Of a DNA stretch of 64,000 nt, positions 53,786 to 62,835 are shown piece by piece. The position numbers and the translations under genes were made by a program. Every line of letters begins with the position of its first letter. Position 1 is the first letter of the stretch. A model generated the notes under the pieces. That model had not been told where the DNA came from. It saw only the letters and a program-made list of their open reading frames with translations, and did not search any database. This DNA is from Nitratifractor salsuginis DSM 16511 (GTDB lineage Bacteria > Campylobacterota > Campylobacteria > Campylobacterales > Sulfurovaceae), in contig NC_014935.1 in assembly GCF_000186245.1 (NCBI RefSeq), forward strand, positions 434,001 through 498,000, in the 5' to 3' direction.

Positions 53786-55480
53786 ATGAAGATGAGCGGA
53801 GCTCAGATGGTGTGCGAGGCGATTATCGCCGAAGGGGTCAAGACGGTCTTCGGCTACCCCGGCGGCGCCATCATGAACGTCTATGACGAGATTTATAAAC
53901 AGAATGCCTTCAAACACATCCTTACCCGGCACGAACAGGCGGCGGTCCACGCGGCCGACGGCTATGCACGGGCCACGGGTGAAGTCGGCGTCGCAATGGT
54001 GACCAGCGGACCGGGGTTCACCAATGCCGTGACCGGTCTGGCGACTGCCTATATGGATTCGGTTCCGCTGGTCGTCATCAGCGGGCAGGTTCCCCTGAGC
54101 CTCATCGGAACCGACGGTTTTCAGGAGGTCGATGCGGTCGGGATCTCCCGCCCCTGCACCAAACACAACTATCTGGTCCGCTCCATCGAGGATCTGCCCC
54201 GGATCCTCAAAGAGGCTTTCTACATCGCCCGCAGCGGGCGCCCCGGCCCGGTTCTGGTGGATATTCCCAAGGATATCACCGGTGAAATGGGTGAATTTAT
54301 CTATCCCGATCATGTCAACCTGCCTACCTACAAACCCCGCTACAAAGGCAACGACCGGCAGATAAAAAAAGCAGTCGAAGCGATCGTCAAAGCCAAAAAA
54401 CCTCTGCTCTATATCGGTGGCGGGACGGTCCTGAGCAATGCCTATCAGGAGGTCAGAGAGTTCGCCGAATTGACACAGATCCCCACTGTGGAGACCTTGA
54501 TGGCCCGGGGAGTCATGGGGGCGAAGAATCCGCTGCTGGTCGGCATGCTGGGAATGCACGGCAGCTACGCCGCCAATATGGCGATGAGCGAAACCGATCT
54601 GATCATCTCCCTGGGGGCGCGCTTCGACGACCGGGTGACCGGGAAGCTCTCGGAGTTCGCCCGCTATGCCGATATTATTCACGTCGATATCGACCCGGCC
54701 AACATCGGCAAACTGGTCGATGTGGATTATCCCATCGTCGGCGATGTCAAGACGGTCGTCAACAAGATGCTGGAGATGATCCGGGAGAAGGTGGACCCCG
54801 ACCGCTATCAGGTCTGGCGGGATATTCTGGCCCGCTACGACGAGCTCCATCCGCTCAGCTATACCGACAGTGACGAAGTGATCAAACCCCAGTGGGTCGT
54901 CGAGCGGGTCGGTGAGCTGGTCGGCAGCGACGCGATCATCACGTCCGATGTGGGGCAGCACCAGATGTGGACGGCTCAGTTCTACCCCTTCGACCGTCCC
55001 CGTCAATGGATCAATTCGGGCGGCCTGGGAACCATGGGATACGGCTTCCCCGCCGCCATAGGGGCCAAAGTGGGTGTTCCCGAAAAGACGGTCATCAATT
55101 TCACCGGTGACGGGTCGATCCTGATGAATGTGCAGGAGTTGGTGACGGCGGCCGAATACGGCGTGCCGGTGATCAACATCATCCTCAACAACCACTTCCT
55201 GGGGATGGTGCGGCAGTGGCAAACCTTTTTCTACGACAAACGCTACAGCGAGACCGATCTGAGTTATCAGCCCGACTGGAAAAAGCTGGCGGAAGCCTGC
55301 GGCGGTGCGGGGTATGACGTCACGACAAAGGCGGAGTTTGATGAGGCGCTTCGCTCGGCGATGGAAGGGGGTAAAGTGACCTTCATCAATGTCGCGGTGG
55401 ACCGCTTCGAGAATGTCCTGCCTATGGTCCCGGCCGGAGGGGCTCTTTATAATATGCTGCTGGAACACAAGGATCAATGA
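53786..55480 (+). CDS. ilvB: Acetolactate synthase large subunit
   Basis: Condenses pyruvate with pyruvate or 2-oxobutanoate in valine/isoleucine synthesis. 564 residues, TPP-dependent: FGYPGGAIMNVYDE, catalytic glutamate in RHEQAAVHAADGYARATG, FQEVDAVGISRPCTKHN, ARFDDRVTGKL for FAD, and the TPP site GDGSILMNVQEL with IINIILNN-like VINIILNNHFLGM. Overlap-free junction with ilvN, one base apart. Confidence 0.96.
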   Translation: MKMSGAQMVCEAIIAEGVKTVFGYPGGAIMNVYDEIYKQNAFKHILTRHEQAAVHAADGYARATGEVGVAMVTSGPGFTNAVTGLATAYMDSVPLVVISGQVPLSLIGTDGFQEVDAVGISRPCTKHNYLVRSIEDLPRILKEAFYIARSGRPGPVLVDIPKDITGEMGEFIYPDHVNLPTYKPRYKGNDRQIKKAVEAIVKAKKPLLYIGGGTVLSNAYQEVREFAELTQIPTVETLMARGVMGAKNPLLVGMLGMHGSYAANMAMSETDLIISLGARFDDRVTGKLSEFARYADIIHVDIDPANIGKLVDVDYPIVGDVKTVVNKMLEMIREKVDPDRYQVWRDILARYDELHPLSYTDSDEVIKPQWVVERVGELVGSDAIITSDVGQHQMWTAQFYPFDRPRQWINSGGLGTMGYGFPAAIGAKVGVPEKTVINFTGDGSILMNVQELVTAAEYGVPVINIILNNHFLGMVRQWQTFFYDKRYSETDLSYQPDWKKLAEACGGAGYDVTTKAEFDEALRSAMEGGKVTFINVAVDRFENVLPMVPAGGALYNMLLEHKDQ

Positions 55481-55481
55481 G

Positions 55482-55952
55482 ATGGATAAAGTAAGACGCG
55501 TTATCTCAGTTGTGGTCGCCAACGAGGCGCAGGTATTGGCCAGAGTCTCGGGGCTCTTCGCCGGGCGGGGGTACAACATCGATTCGCTCACCGTAGCGCC
55601 GATTCCCGATACGGATCTCTCTCATATGACCATCGTTACTTACGGTAATCGCCGGGTTATTGAACAGATCGTCAAGCAGCTCCATAAGTTGATTCCGACC
55701 TTCAAGGTCATTGAACATACGGAGATGGTCGAAAAGGAGATGGTGCTGGTGAAATTTCCCATCGAAGCACCGCTGGCTGATGTCCGCGCGCTTTGCGAAG
55801 CCTACAACGGCGGGATCGTGAACGCGGGAACGGAGATGTTCATTGCGATGGCGGCGGACGAATCGGCTCGGATTGAGCATTTTGTGGATGCGATCAAGCG
55901 CTATCACCCCTTGGAAGTCGTTCGCAGCGGGGTCGTTGCGATGGAGCGGTAA
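55482..55952 (+). CDS. ilvN: Acetolactate synthase regulatory (small) subunit
   Basis: A 156-residue subunit with an N-terminal ACT domain (RRVISVVVANEAQVLARVSGLFAGRGYNIDSLTVAPIPD) for valine feedback and a C-terminal ACT-like domain (VRALCEAYNGGIVNAGTEMFIAM). ATG 55482 follows the ilvB stop directly. The stop abuts GGTCATT heptads. Confidence 0.94.
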   Translation: MDKVRRVISVVVANEAQVLARVSGLFAGRGYNIDSLTVAPIPDTDLSHMTIVTYGNRRVIEQIVKQLHKLIPTFKVIEHTEMVEKEMVLVKFPIEAPLADVRALCEAYNGGIVNAGTEMFIAMAADESARIEHFVDAIKRYHPLEVVRSGVVAMER

Positions 55953-55955
55953 TTT

Positions 55956-56163
55956 GGTCATTGCTCATTGGTCATTGGTCATTGGGGAGCGATGGCGGCA
56001 CATTTTTTTTGACATTAGACGTTTGACATTAGACGTTTGTATTTTGGGTGAGAAAGTTTTGGGTCTATATCTTCCTATACTCTCGACCTCTCAGCCTCCC
56101 ATCTATAAAAAAGAAAGCGTTGCCACGCAACGCATACCACAATTTCTCATTCCATCCGCTCGC
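55956..56163. repeat. Mixed heptad region with a reversed hairpin element
   Basis: GGTCATT, GCTCATT, GGTCATT, GGTCATT (55956-55983); two copies of the 14-base unit GACATTAGACGTTT (56011-56038), itself two heptads; and, in reverse orientation, the hairpin GCGTTGC-CAC-GCAACGC (56117-56133) followed by ACCACAATTTCTCATTCC, the reverse complement of the heptad start of the GAATGAG element. The lpxD start lies 38 bases further on. Confidence 0.75.
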
Positions 56164-56201
56164 TCATTCAATGGCTCCTCACTGGAAATCAAAGGTTTGT
56201 T

Positions 56202-57164
56202 ATGTCCTATTCGTTGAAAGAGATTTGCAAAAAGATCGGGGTGGAGTATTCGGGTGAGGATCGTTCCGTCACCGGGCTCAATACCCTGGCCGATGCGACA
56301 CCGGAAGAGCTGAGCTTTCTGCATAGCGAAAAGTATCTGCGGGATCTGGAGCGGACGCGGGCGGCGGCGGTATTGGTTGAGGAGCGCTTTGCCGAGCGTT
56401 TGCCCGAAGGGGTGATCCCCCTCGTTACCGAAGAGCCCTACCTCAAACTGGCCCTGGCGACGGCGCTGTTCGCTCACAGGGTCTCTCCCGCTTCGGAGCC
56501 TCCGGTCGTAGGAGAGGGGTGTGAAATCGATCCAACGGTTCGTTTCGGGCGGAATGTAAAGATCGGTAGCAATACGGTGATCCTGGCCGGCAGCTATATC
56601 GGAGACGATGTTGTCATCGGGGAAAACTGCCTCATCCATCCCAACGTGACGATCTATCACGGATGCAGCGCGGGCAACGGCTGTATCTTCCACAGCGGGG
56701 CAGTCATCGGTAGTGACGGCTACGGCTTCGCCCATACCCGCGACGGAAGGCATGTCAAGATCCATCAGCTCGGGGCGGTCCGCATCGGGGATGAGGTAGA
56801 GATCGGCGCCAATACCACGATCGACCGGGGTGCCCTGGGAGATACCCTCATCGGCAGCGGAACCAAGATCGACAATCAGGTCCAGATCGGTCACAACTGT
56901 ATCATCGGAGAGAACTGTCTCATCGTCGCCCAGACGGGAATCGCCGGCTCGACGAGATTGGGGCGCAATGTGGTCATGGGGGGGCAGAGCGCTACGGCCG
57001 GGCATCTGGAGATCGGAGATTTCGCCACGCTGGCCGCCCGATGCGCCGCCACCAAATCCCTGGAAGGGCACAAGGTCTATGCCGGGGTCCCGGCGATGGA
57101 TATCCGGCTCTGGCGACGGCAGCAGGCGGCTTTGATGCGCCTGGCCAAAGGGAAGAGAAGTTAG
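56202..57164 (+). CDS. lpxD: UDP-3-O-acylglucosamine N-acyltransferase
   Basis: Third step of lipid A synthesis. 320 residues: an N-terminal uridine-binding domain (LKEICKKIGVEYSGEDRSVTGLNTLADATPEELSFL) and a left-handed beta-helix of hexapeptide repeats with the catalytic histidine in the family motif SGAVIGSDGYGFAHTRDGRHVKIHQLGAVRIGDEVEIGANTTIDRG read in short pieces. Ends with the helical cap. With LptD at 35479 it shows a full lipopolysaccharide envelope. Confidence 0.95.
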   Translation: MSYSLKEICKKIGVEYSGEDRSVTGLNTLADATPEELSFLHSEKYLRDLERTRAAAVLVEERFAERLPEGVIPLVTEEPYLKLALATALFAHRVSPASEPPVVGEGCEIDPTVRFGRNVKIGSNTVILAGSYIGDDVVIGENCLIHPNVTIYHGCSAGNGCIFHSGAVIGSDGYGFAHTRDGRHVKIHQLGAVRIGDEVEIGANTTIDRGALGDTLIGSGTKIDNQVQIGHNCIIGENCLIVAQTGIAGSTRLGRNVVMGGQSATAGHLEIGDFATLAARCAATKSLEGHKVYAGVPAMDIRLWRRQQAALMRLAKGKRS

Positions 57165-57265
57165 CCGCCGAGTGATCGACCGGCCGGCAATGCGACCTGG
57201 GTTCCCCATAATTGGTCAAGCATTACGCTAAGATGGCTCTATAAAATCAATTCAAGGAGTCAGAG

Positions 57266-57496
57266 ATGGCAGATAAGTTCAACGAGATCGCAACGCTTCC
57301 CCTCTCCAGCGCCGAGAAGGGGAAGATCGAAGTCGCCGTGATCGAAGAGCCCTATGGAGCCGGCAGCGAGCCGGTGGCGAGTATCGGGATTTTTCTGGAC
57401 GGTTCCAACGAAGAGCCCGATTGGAAAGTCCATATCCCCAAAGAGAATATCGACGGGGTGATCGAAGCCTTGAAAAAGGCGAAAGAGGCACTCTGA
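57266..57496 (+). CDS. Hypothetical small protein
   Basis: A 76-residue acidic protein (KGKIEVAVIEEPYGAGSEPVASIGIFLDG; ending WKVHIPKENIDGVIEALKKAKEAL). The pattern strand-turn-strand-helix is loosely like the small PC4/YdbC single-strand binding fold, but I cannot assign it. AAGGAG precedes the ATG, and codon use matches neighbours, so it is probably a real gene. Convergent with the PAS gene one base away. Confidence 0.7.
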   Translation: MADKFNEIATLPLSSAEKGKIEVAVIEEPYGAGSEPVASIGIFLDGSNEEPDWKVHIPKENIDGVIEALKKAKEAL

Positions 57497-57497
57497 T

Positions 57498-57974
57498 TCA
57501 GGAAGCGGAGAGGCCTTTGGCTTCCTCTTCGGCTTTCAGCTTTTTGTAAAGCTCGAGTGCTTCATTCATTTTCTGACGATCGGGGATCTTGCGTCCCGCG
57601 ATGTATCCGACGATTTTCCCTTCTTTGTCAAATTTGGGTTTGATCCAGACGATAACGAGATAGTAGCGTCCGTCTTTGCGCATATTTTTGACATAGCCCT
57701 CCCAATATTCCCCTCTTTTGATCGTTTCCCACATCTGACGGAAGGCTTCTTTGGGCATATCGGGATGTCGATTGATATTGTGGGGGGAGCCGATGAGTTC
57801 CTCTTTGGTGTATCCGGTCATATCCCGGAATTTTTTGTTGGCATAGGTGATGATGCCGTATCGGTCGGTCTCGGTGATCATCACGCCACCGTCGAAGGGA
57901 ACCTCTTCATCGACAGGGTCCGGCTTGGTAATCGTATGACCGGTTATGGTATTCTTGACTGTTTTGCCACTCAT
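57498..57974 (-). CDS. PAS-domain protein (Aer/CetB-like sensor)
   Basis: A 158-residue soluble protein made of one PAS domain: DGGVMITETDRYGIITYANKKFRDMTGYTKEELIGSPHNINRHPDMPKEAFRQMW then YVKNMRKDGRYYLVIVWIKPKFD, the pattern of FAD/haem-binding PAS proteins used in energy taxis (CetB type in Campylobacter). No methyl-accepting domain, so it would signal through a partner. A start at 58007 is open but falls on the TATAAT of the promoter; ATG 57974 is preferred. Confidence 0.8.
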   Translation of the reverse strand: MSGKTVKNTITGHTITKPDPVDEEVPFDGGVMITETDRYGIITYANKKFRDMTGYTKEELIGSPHNINRHPDMPKEAFRQMWETIKRGEYWEGYVKNMRKDGRYYLVIVWIKPKFDKEGKIVGYIAGRKIPDRQKMNEALELYKKLKAEEEAKGLSAS

Positions 57975-58098
57975 TGAATTTGTCACTTTGTAAAAATATA
58001 TTTGCATTATATTCTAGCTCGAAAATCTTAAGAGAGGCTCATGCCTAATTTGGTATTGACTTTGCTACAATTGCCTCAATATTCTCCAAGGAGCCTGT

Positions 58099-61000
58099 TT
58101 GAAGCCTGCCGATCGTATTCGTGAAATCATTGCCGAGCGTTATCTGGTCATCGACGGGGCGATGGGAACCCAGATCCAGGATCTCAAGGTTCCCGCCGAG
58201 GCGTGGCTGGATGAAAAAGGTGAAAGTCAGGAGGGGTGCAACGAGCTGCTCAACGCCACGGCCCCCGAGTTGATCGGGCGCATCCACAAGCGCTACGCGA
58301 TGGCGGGCGCCGATATGATCAAGACCAACACTTTCGGTGCGATGCCCTGGGTGCTGGACGAGTACGGCCTGGGGGAGCGGGCCTACGAGCTCTCCCGCAA
58401 GGGGGCGGAGCTGGTCAAGGCGGTCTGCGAGGAGTACTCCACGCCTGAGAAACCCCGCTTCGTCCTGGGCTCCATCGGCCCCGGGACCAAGCTTCCCAGC
58501 CTGGGCCATATTGACTACGAAGCGATGTACGAGGGTTATCTGGAGACGGCCCGGGGGCTCATCGACGGGGGCTGTGACGTCTTTTTGCTGGAGACCTGCC
58601 AGGACCCTCTGCAGATCAAAGCGGCCCTGCACGCCTGCGAAGCGGCCAACGCCGAAAAGTCCGCCTCGCTGCCCATTATGGTCTCGGTCACGATCGAACT
58701 TTCGGGTTCCATGCTCATCGGCACCGACGCGGCGACCATCGTGACGATCCTGGAGCCCTTCGACATTCTCTCTCTGGGCTTCAACTGCGGCACCGGGCCC
58801 GACCAGGTCAAAAAGCACCTCAAGACCCTCTCGGAGCGCTGCAAATTTCCCATCTCCGTCCACTCTAACGCCGGGCTGCCCCAGAACCGGGGCGGCCATA
58901 CCTTCTATCCGATGGGGCCCGACGAGTTCGCCAAAAAGGAGCTGGAATTCATCGACTTCGACGGCGTGGCCTTTTTGGGAGGCTGCTGCGGGACCACGCC
59001 CCAGCATATCCAGGCTCTTGCCAAAGCCATCGAGGGCAAAAAACCCAAGTCCCCCACCGGTTCGATCCCGCCCAGCATTGCTTCTCTTTTCGAGAGTGTG
59101 GAGCTCTTCCAGGACCCCGCGCCCCTGCTCATCGGGGAGCGCTCCAACGCCACCGGTTCCAAAGCCTTCCGGCAGCTGATCCTGGACGAGGATTATGAAG
59201 GGACCCTCACCGTCGCTCAGGAGCAGGTCCGCGCCGGGGCCCACGCCCTGGATGTGAATGTGGAGTTCGCCGGACGGGACGGAGCGAAGGATATGAAGGA
59301 GGTGATCAGCCTCTACAACCAGAAGATCCCCATCCCCCTGATGCCCGACGCCACCAACGTCCATACGATGGAGGTGGGGTTGCGTCGGATCGGTGGCCGC
59401 CCCATCATCAACTCCGCCAACCTCGAAGACGGGATCGAGCGTTTCGACAGGATTTGCCGCCTGGCCAAAAAGTACGGCGCGGCGTTGGTGCTGCTGACCA
59501 TCGACGAAACCGGAATGGCCAAGGAGAAAGAGCGCAAAGTCGAAGTGGCGGAGCGGATGATCGAGCGGGCGGTGAATCTTCACGGCCTGCGCAAAGAGGA
59601 ACTGATCGTCGATGTGCTCACCTTTACCGTCGGCTCCGGGGATGAAGAGTACCGCGACGCGGCGGTGCAGACCCTGGAAGCGATCCGGGAGCTGCACAAA
59701 CGCCACCCCGAACTGGGCACCACTCTGGGGTTGAGCAATATCTCCTTCGGCCTGGCCCCCCACGCCCGGGTCTATCTCAACTCCGTCTTTTTGCACCACT
59801 GCGTCGAAGCGGGACTCAGCAGCGTTATCATCAACGTCAAGCATATCGTCCCCCTCTCCCGGATGAGCGAAGAGGATATCGCCGTCTGTGAAGAGCTCCT
59901 CTTCCACGCCGACGAGAACAGCCTCTTCCGCTTCATCGAGCACTTCAGCGACAAGTCCCTGGAGACGGAGCAAACTGACGAAGAGTATGAAAAGCTCAGC
60001 ACCGAAGAGAAGATCCAAAAGCTCCTGATGGACGGAGACAAGGAGCGGCTCATTCCCCTGGTGGAAGAGGCGCGCCACGAATTGGGCGCCGACCGGATCG
60101 TCAACGAGATTCTCATCGACGGGATGAAGGTGATCGGTGAACTCTTCGGCAGTGGGCAGATGCAGCTGCCTTTTGTGCTTCAATCGGCCGAAACGATGAA
60201 GGCGACGGTGGATTACCTCAATCCCTACCTCACCAAGCAGGAAAAAGAGAGCGATACGACGCTGGTGATCGGTACCGTCAAAGGCGACGTCCACGACGTG
60301 GGCAAGAACCTGGTGGACATTATCCTCTCCAACAATGGCTTCAAGGTCAAAAACATCGGCATCAAAGTAGAGCTGGAGCAGTTCCTCGAAGCCTACGAAG
60401 AGGTCAACGCCGACGCCATCGGGATGAGCGGCCTATTGGTCAAATCGACCCAGGTGATGAAGGAGAATCTGGAGGAGTTGGCCCGTCGGGGGATCGAGAT
60501 ACCGATTATCATGGGGGGAGCGGCGCTGACCCGGGGATTCGTGGACGACTACTGCCGCCCCATCTACAAGGGCCCCATCTTCTACTGCCGCGACGCTTTC
60601 GACGGAGTGGTGGCGATGAGCCGGATCGAAGAGTGGAAAAAAGACCCCTCCAAACCCCTCGATACCCGGATGGCCGGCGATATGAACGAGCGAGTGGTCA
60701 AAGAGAAGAAGGAGGTGGTGATCCCTCCTTTTGAAGAGATCAAAATGCCCAAGCCCGTGGAGATCCCCACGCCCCCCTTCTGGGGCCGGCGGGTGATGGA
60801 TCGGGAGAACCTGGACCTGAGTATGATCTTCGACTGGGTCAACAAGCGGACCCTTTTTAAGATGCATTGGGGCTACAAGAGCAAAGGGATGAGCAAGGAG
60901 GAATATCAAAAGCTCCTGGACAAAACCGTCTATCCCGCCTGGGAACGGCTGAAGGATACCTTCCTCAAAGAGAAGCTCTTCGAGCCGACCATCCTCTACG

Positions 61001-61605
61001 GCTACTATCCCTGCCGCAGCGATGATCAGGAGCTCTTCCTCTTCTCACCCGATGAGGGGTGGTTCAGCGAGAGCGAAGTCAACCGTGAACCCCTGGAAGA
61101 GATCGTGGGACGCGCGGTCGGGGTCTTCAACTTCCCCCGCCAGCGGCGCAAACCCTATCGGGCGCTGAGCGACTTCTTCCGCCATGAGCGTCACGATGTG
61201 GTGGCGCTTACCTGCGTCAGCGCCGGGCCGAAGATCACTGAATATGAGCGGGCGCTTTATGAAAAGGGAGAGTATCTGGAGTACAACCTGGTCCACGGCC
61301 TCGGCGTGGAACTAGCCGAAGCTCTGGCGGAGGTGGCCCACAAGCAGATTCGCCTGGATCTGGGCATCGCCAGCGAGGACGAGGGGCATACCCTGCGGGA
61401 TGTGCGGATGAACCGCTACCGGGGTGCGCGCTACAGCTTCGGCTATGCCGCCTGCCCCGACCTGGAGCAGAGCCGGGTCATCTTTGACCTCCTTGAGCCC
61501 GAAGAGTTTGGCATTGAACTGAGCGAAACCTTCCAGATCCACCCCGAGCAGAGCACGACGGCGATCGTGGTGCACCATCCCGAAGCGACCTATTACGCAG
61601 TCTAA
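58099..61605 (+). CDS. metH: Cobalamin-dependent methionine synthase
   Basis: Transfers methyl from methyltetrahydrofolate to homocysteine through cobalamin. 1168 residues: homocysteine/zinc domain (LVIDGAMGTQIQ; zinc cysteines in GFNCGTGP and LGGCCGTTP), pterin domain (LIGERSNATGSKAF), cobalamin cap and binding domain (GDVHDVGKNLVDIIL), and the reactivation domain (VSAGPKITEYERALYEKGEY end part). Start is TTG with AAGGAG seven bases upstream. No cobalamin riboswitch is seen upstream. It completes the methionine route begun by metX and metY. Confidence 0.96.
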   Translation: MKPADRIREIIAERYLVIDGAMGTQIQDLKVPAEAWLDEKGESQEGCNELLNATAPELIGRIHKRYAMAGADMIKTNTFGAMPWVLDEYGLGERAYELSRKGAELVKAVCEEYSTPEKPRFVLGSIGPGTKLPSLGHIDYEAMYEGYLETARGLIDGGCDVFLLETCQDPLQIKAALHACEAANAEKSASLPIMVSVTIELSGSMLIGTDAATIVTILEPFDILSLGFNCGTGPDQVKKHLKTLSERCKFPISVHSNAGLPQNRGGHTFYPMGPDEFAKKELEFIDFDGVAFLGGCCGTTPQHIQALAKAIEGKKPKSPTGSIPPSIASLFESVELFQDPAPLLIGERSNATGSKAFRQLILDEDYEGTLTVAQEQVRAGAHALDVNVEFAGRDGAKDMKEVISLYNQKIPIPLMPDATNVHTMEVGLRRIGGRPIINSANLEDGIERFDRICRLAKKYGAALVLLTIDETGMAKEKERKVEVAERMIERAVNLHGLRKEELIVDVLTFTVGSGDEEYRDAAVQTLEAIRELHKRHPELGTTLGLSNISFGLAPHARVYLNSVFLHHCVEAGLSSVIINVKHIVPLSRMSEEDIAVCEELLFHADENSLFRFIEHFSDKSLETEQTDEEYEKLSTEEKIQKLLMDGDKERLIPLVEEARHELGADRIVNEILIDGMKVIGELFGSGQMQLPFVLQSAETMKATVDYLNPYLTKQEKESDTTLVIGTVKGDVHDVGKNLVDIILSNNGFKVKNIGIKVELEQFLEAYEEVNADAIGMSGLLVKSTQVMKENLEELARRGIEIPIIMGGAALTRGFVDDYCRPIYKGPIFYCRDAFDGVVAMSRIEEWKKDPSKPLDTRMAGDMNERVVKEKKEVVIPPFEEIKMPKPVEIPTPPFWGRRVMDRENLDLSMIFDWVNKRTLFKMHWGYKSKGMSKEEYQKLLDKTVYPAWERLKDTFLKEKLFEPTILYGYYPCRSDDQELFLFSPDEGWFSESEVNREPLEEIVGRAVGVFNFPRQRRKPYRALSDFFRHERHDVVALTCVSAGPKITEYERALYEKGEYLEYNLVHGLGVELAEALAEVAHKQIRLDLGIASEDEGHTLRDVRMNRYRGARYSFGYAACPDLEQSRVIFDLLEPEEFGIELSETFQIHPEQSTTAIVVHHPEATYYAV

Positions 61606-61698
61606 ATAATGGTGTAGTAATGCTTGATACAGCATACTACTCAATTCAGTGAAAGTTGGGAATCCTATTGATCGGTCTTTCGATCGAAAATGAAGACT

Positions 61699-62736
61699 TA
61701 AAGCGGGTTTTCGGGTTGCTATTTCATAGTTTTTTCCAGGAAATCGATGATGAGTTTTTTCTTCATAGAGTTTCCAATACCCCGATGAACTTTCAGTAAG
61801 GATTTCATCGGAGAGAAGAGCCCCCCATCCAGAGCATTGGTCGTATTGGCAATGCCAAGATGAGAATGAGTTTTATAAGTGAAAAGATAAGGAAGATTGC
61901 GTTCAAGACTTCGATAGGCTGAACGAAGTCGATCGTGGGTGTAGTGCCATCCGCGAGGAGAATCATCTTCCGTTTTCTCTTCATAGAAGTCCTTGTGTCT
62001 CTGAAGCAAAGCTTCTGGCATATAACGGAAACGACAGGGAGTGGTTTTGCCGAGATATGATGCAATACGTTTGAGATCCCTGGAGGCTTGATAGGTAGGT
62101 CTGCGTGTCAGATAACGGGTCAATATCGCCTGTTGGTAAAAGTGGCACATTTGAACCGGAAGATCAGCAAAGAGCCCGAATAATCCCCGTCGGCCATCGA
62201 CGGTCGCTGCCTGAATTACAAAGCCCTGATCGAGAAGGCTTTGCCGAATCATCGCATATTCATTGAGCGTCTCAGTCTGAATAAAACGATACGCTACAGG
62301 TCGGCCACTCAGGACATCCTTGGCCACCAGCACACCAAAGCCCTCTCCCCGTTTTCCGAAGAATGTCGCATCGATGACCAAAGTGACCGGCCTGGGACGA
62401 GGTAAAGCCTTCTGCGGTTCATAGCTATGAATCTGACGTTGAATCCACACCCGATCTCTATGATAGGTCCGAGATAAGGCTTTGCGCGTTTGGTGTTCAT
62501 AGAAGTAGGCAATAAAAAGTTGTTTCTGTATTCGGGAAGGACGTCTACTTGAAGAAAAGCCATGCCGACAGTTTAGACATAAATAGCGCTGGATCCCAGA
62601 TCTTTTCCCATTCTTTTTCGTCTGCCAGGAACCGCATACAGGGCACTTTTTTACAAGCCATCTGTAAAAAAGTCCTTTTTAGACCCTATATTACCGAAGC
62701 TATAGAGGATTTTTAGCAACCCGAAAAACCGCTTTA
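61699..62736 (-). mobile_element. Insertion sequence with 23-bp terminal inverted repeats
   Basis: TAAAGCGGGTTTTCGGGTTGCTA (61699-61721, written here as a 23-base end in two halves: TAAAGCGGGTTT, TCGGGTTGCTA) and its inverted copy at 62714-62736 with one mismatch. 1,038 bases long, holding one transposase gene whose stop lies in the left end. No clear target duplication borders it (eight flanking bases differ), so the element may be old or have rearranged. Confidence 0.85.
61719..62661 (-). CDS. Transposase, zinc-ribbon IS256-like, N-terminus out of frame
   Basis: A DDE-type transposase. From the N-terminus: a zinc ribbon (CPVCGSWQTKKNGKRSGIQ then YLCLNCRHGF), then LVIDATFFGKRGEGFG (first Asp), AATVDGRRGLF (second Asp) and NTTNALDGGLFSPMKSLLKVHRGIG. 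The zinc-ribbon part is open from about 62670 but has no ATG/GTG/TTG in frame. The natural ATG at 62661 (MACKK) is one base out of frame across six A's (62647-62652); loss of one A would give MACKKCPVCGS. Either the gene is broken or it relies on slippage. GTG 62450 is a later in-frame start that would drop the zinc ribbon. Confidence 0.8.
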
Positions 62737-62835
62737 GCTCGAAATTCCAAATAAAGGGTTTTGCGACAAGATCATTATTGAGATCTTCTCGCTCAAAGAT
62801 GGTTTGCCGATTAAAGAGGTTGAGCTGAAGAGTCC

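Noticed and set aside
58008-58098. Cobalamin riboswitch before metH
   Set aside because: The gap to the PAS gene is only about 125 bases including its promoter, and no B12-box-like sequence is seen.
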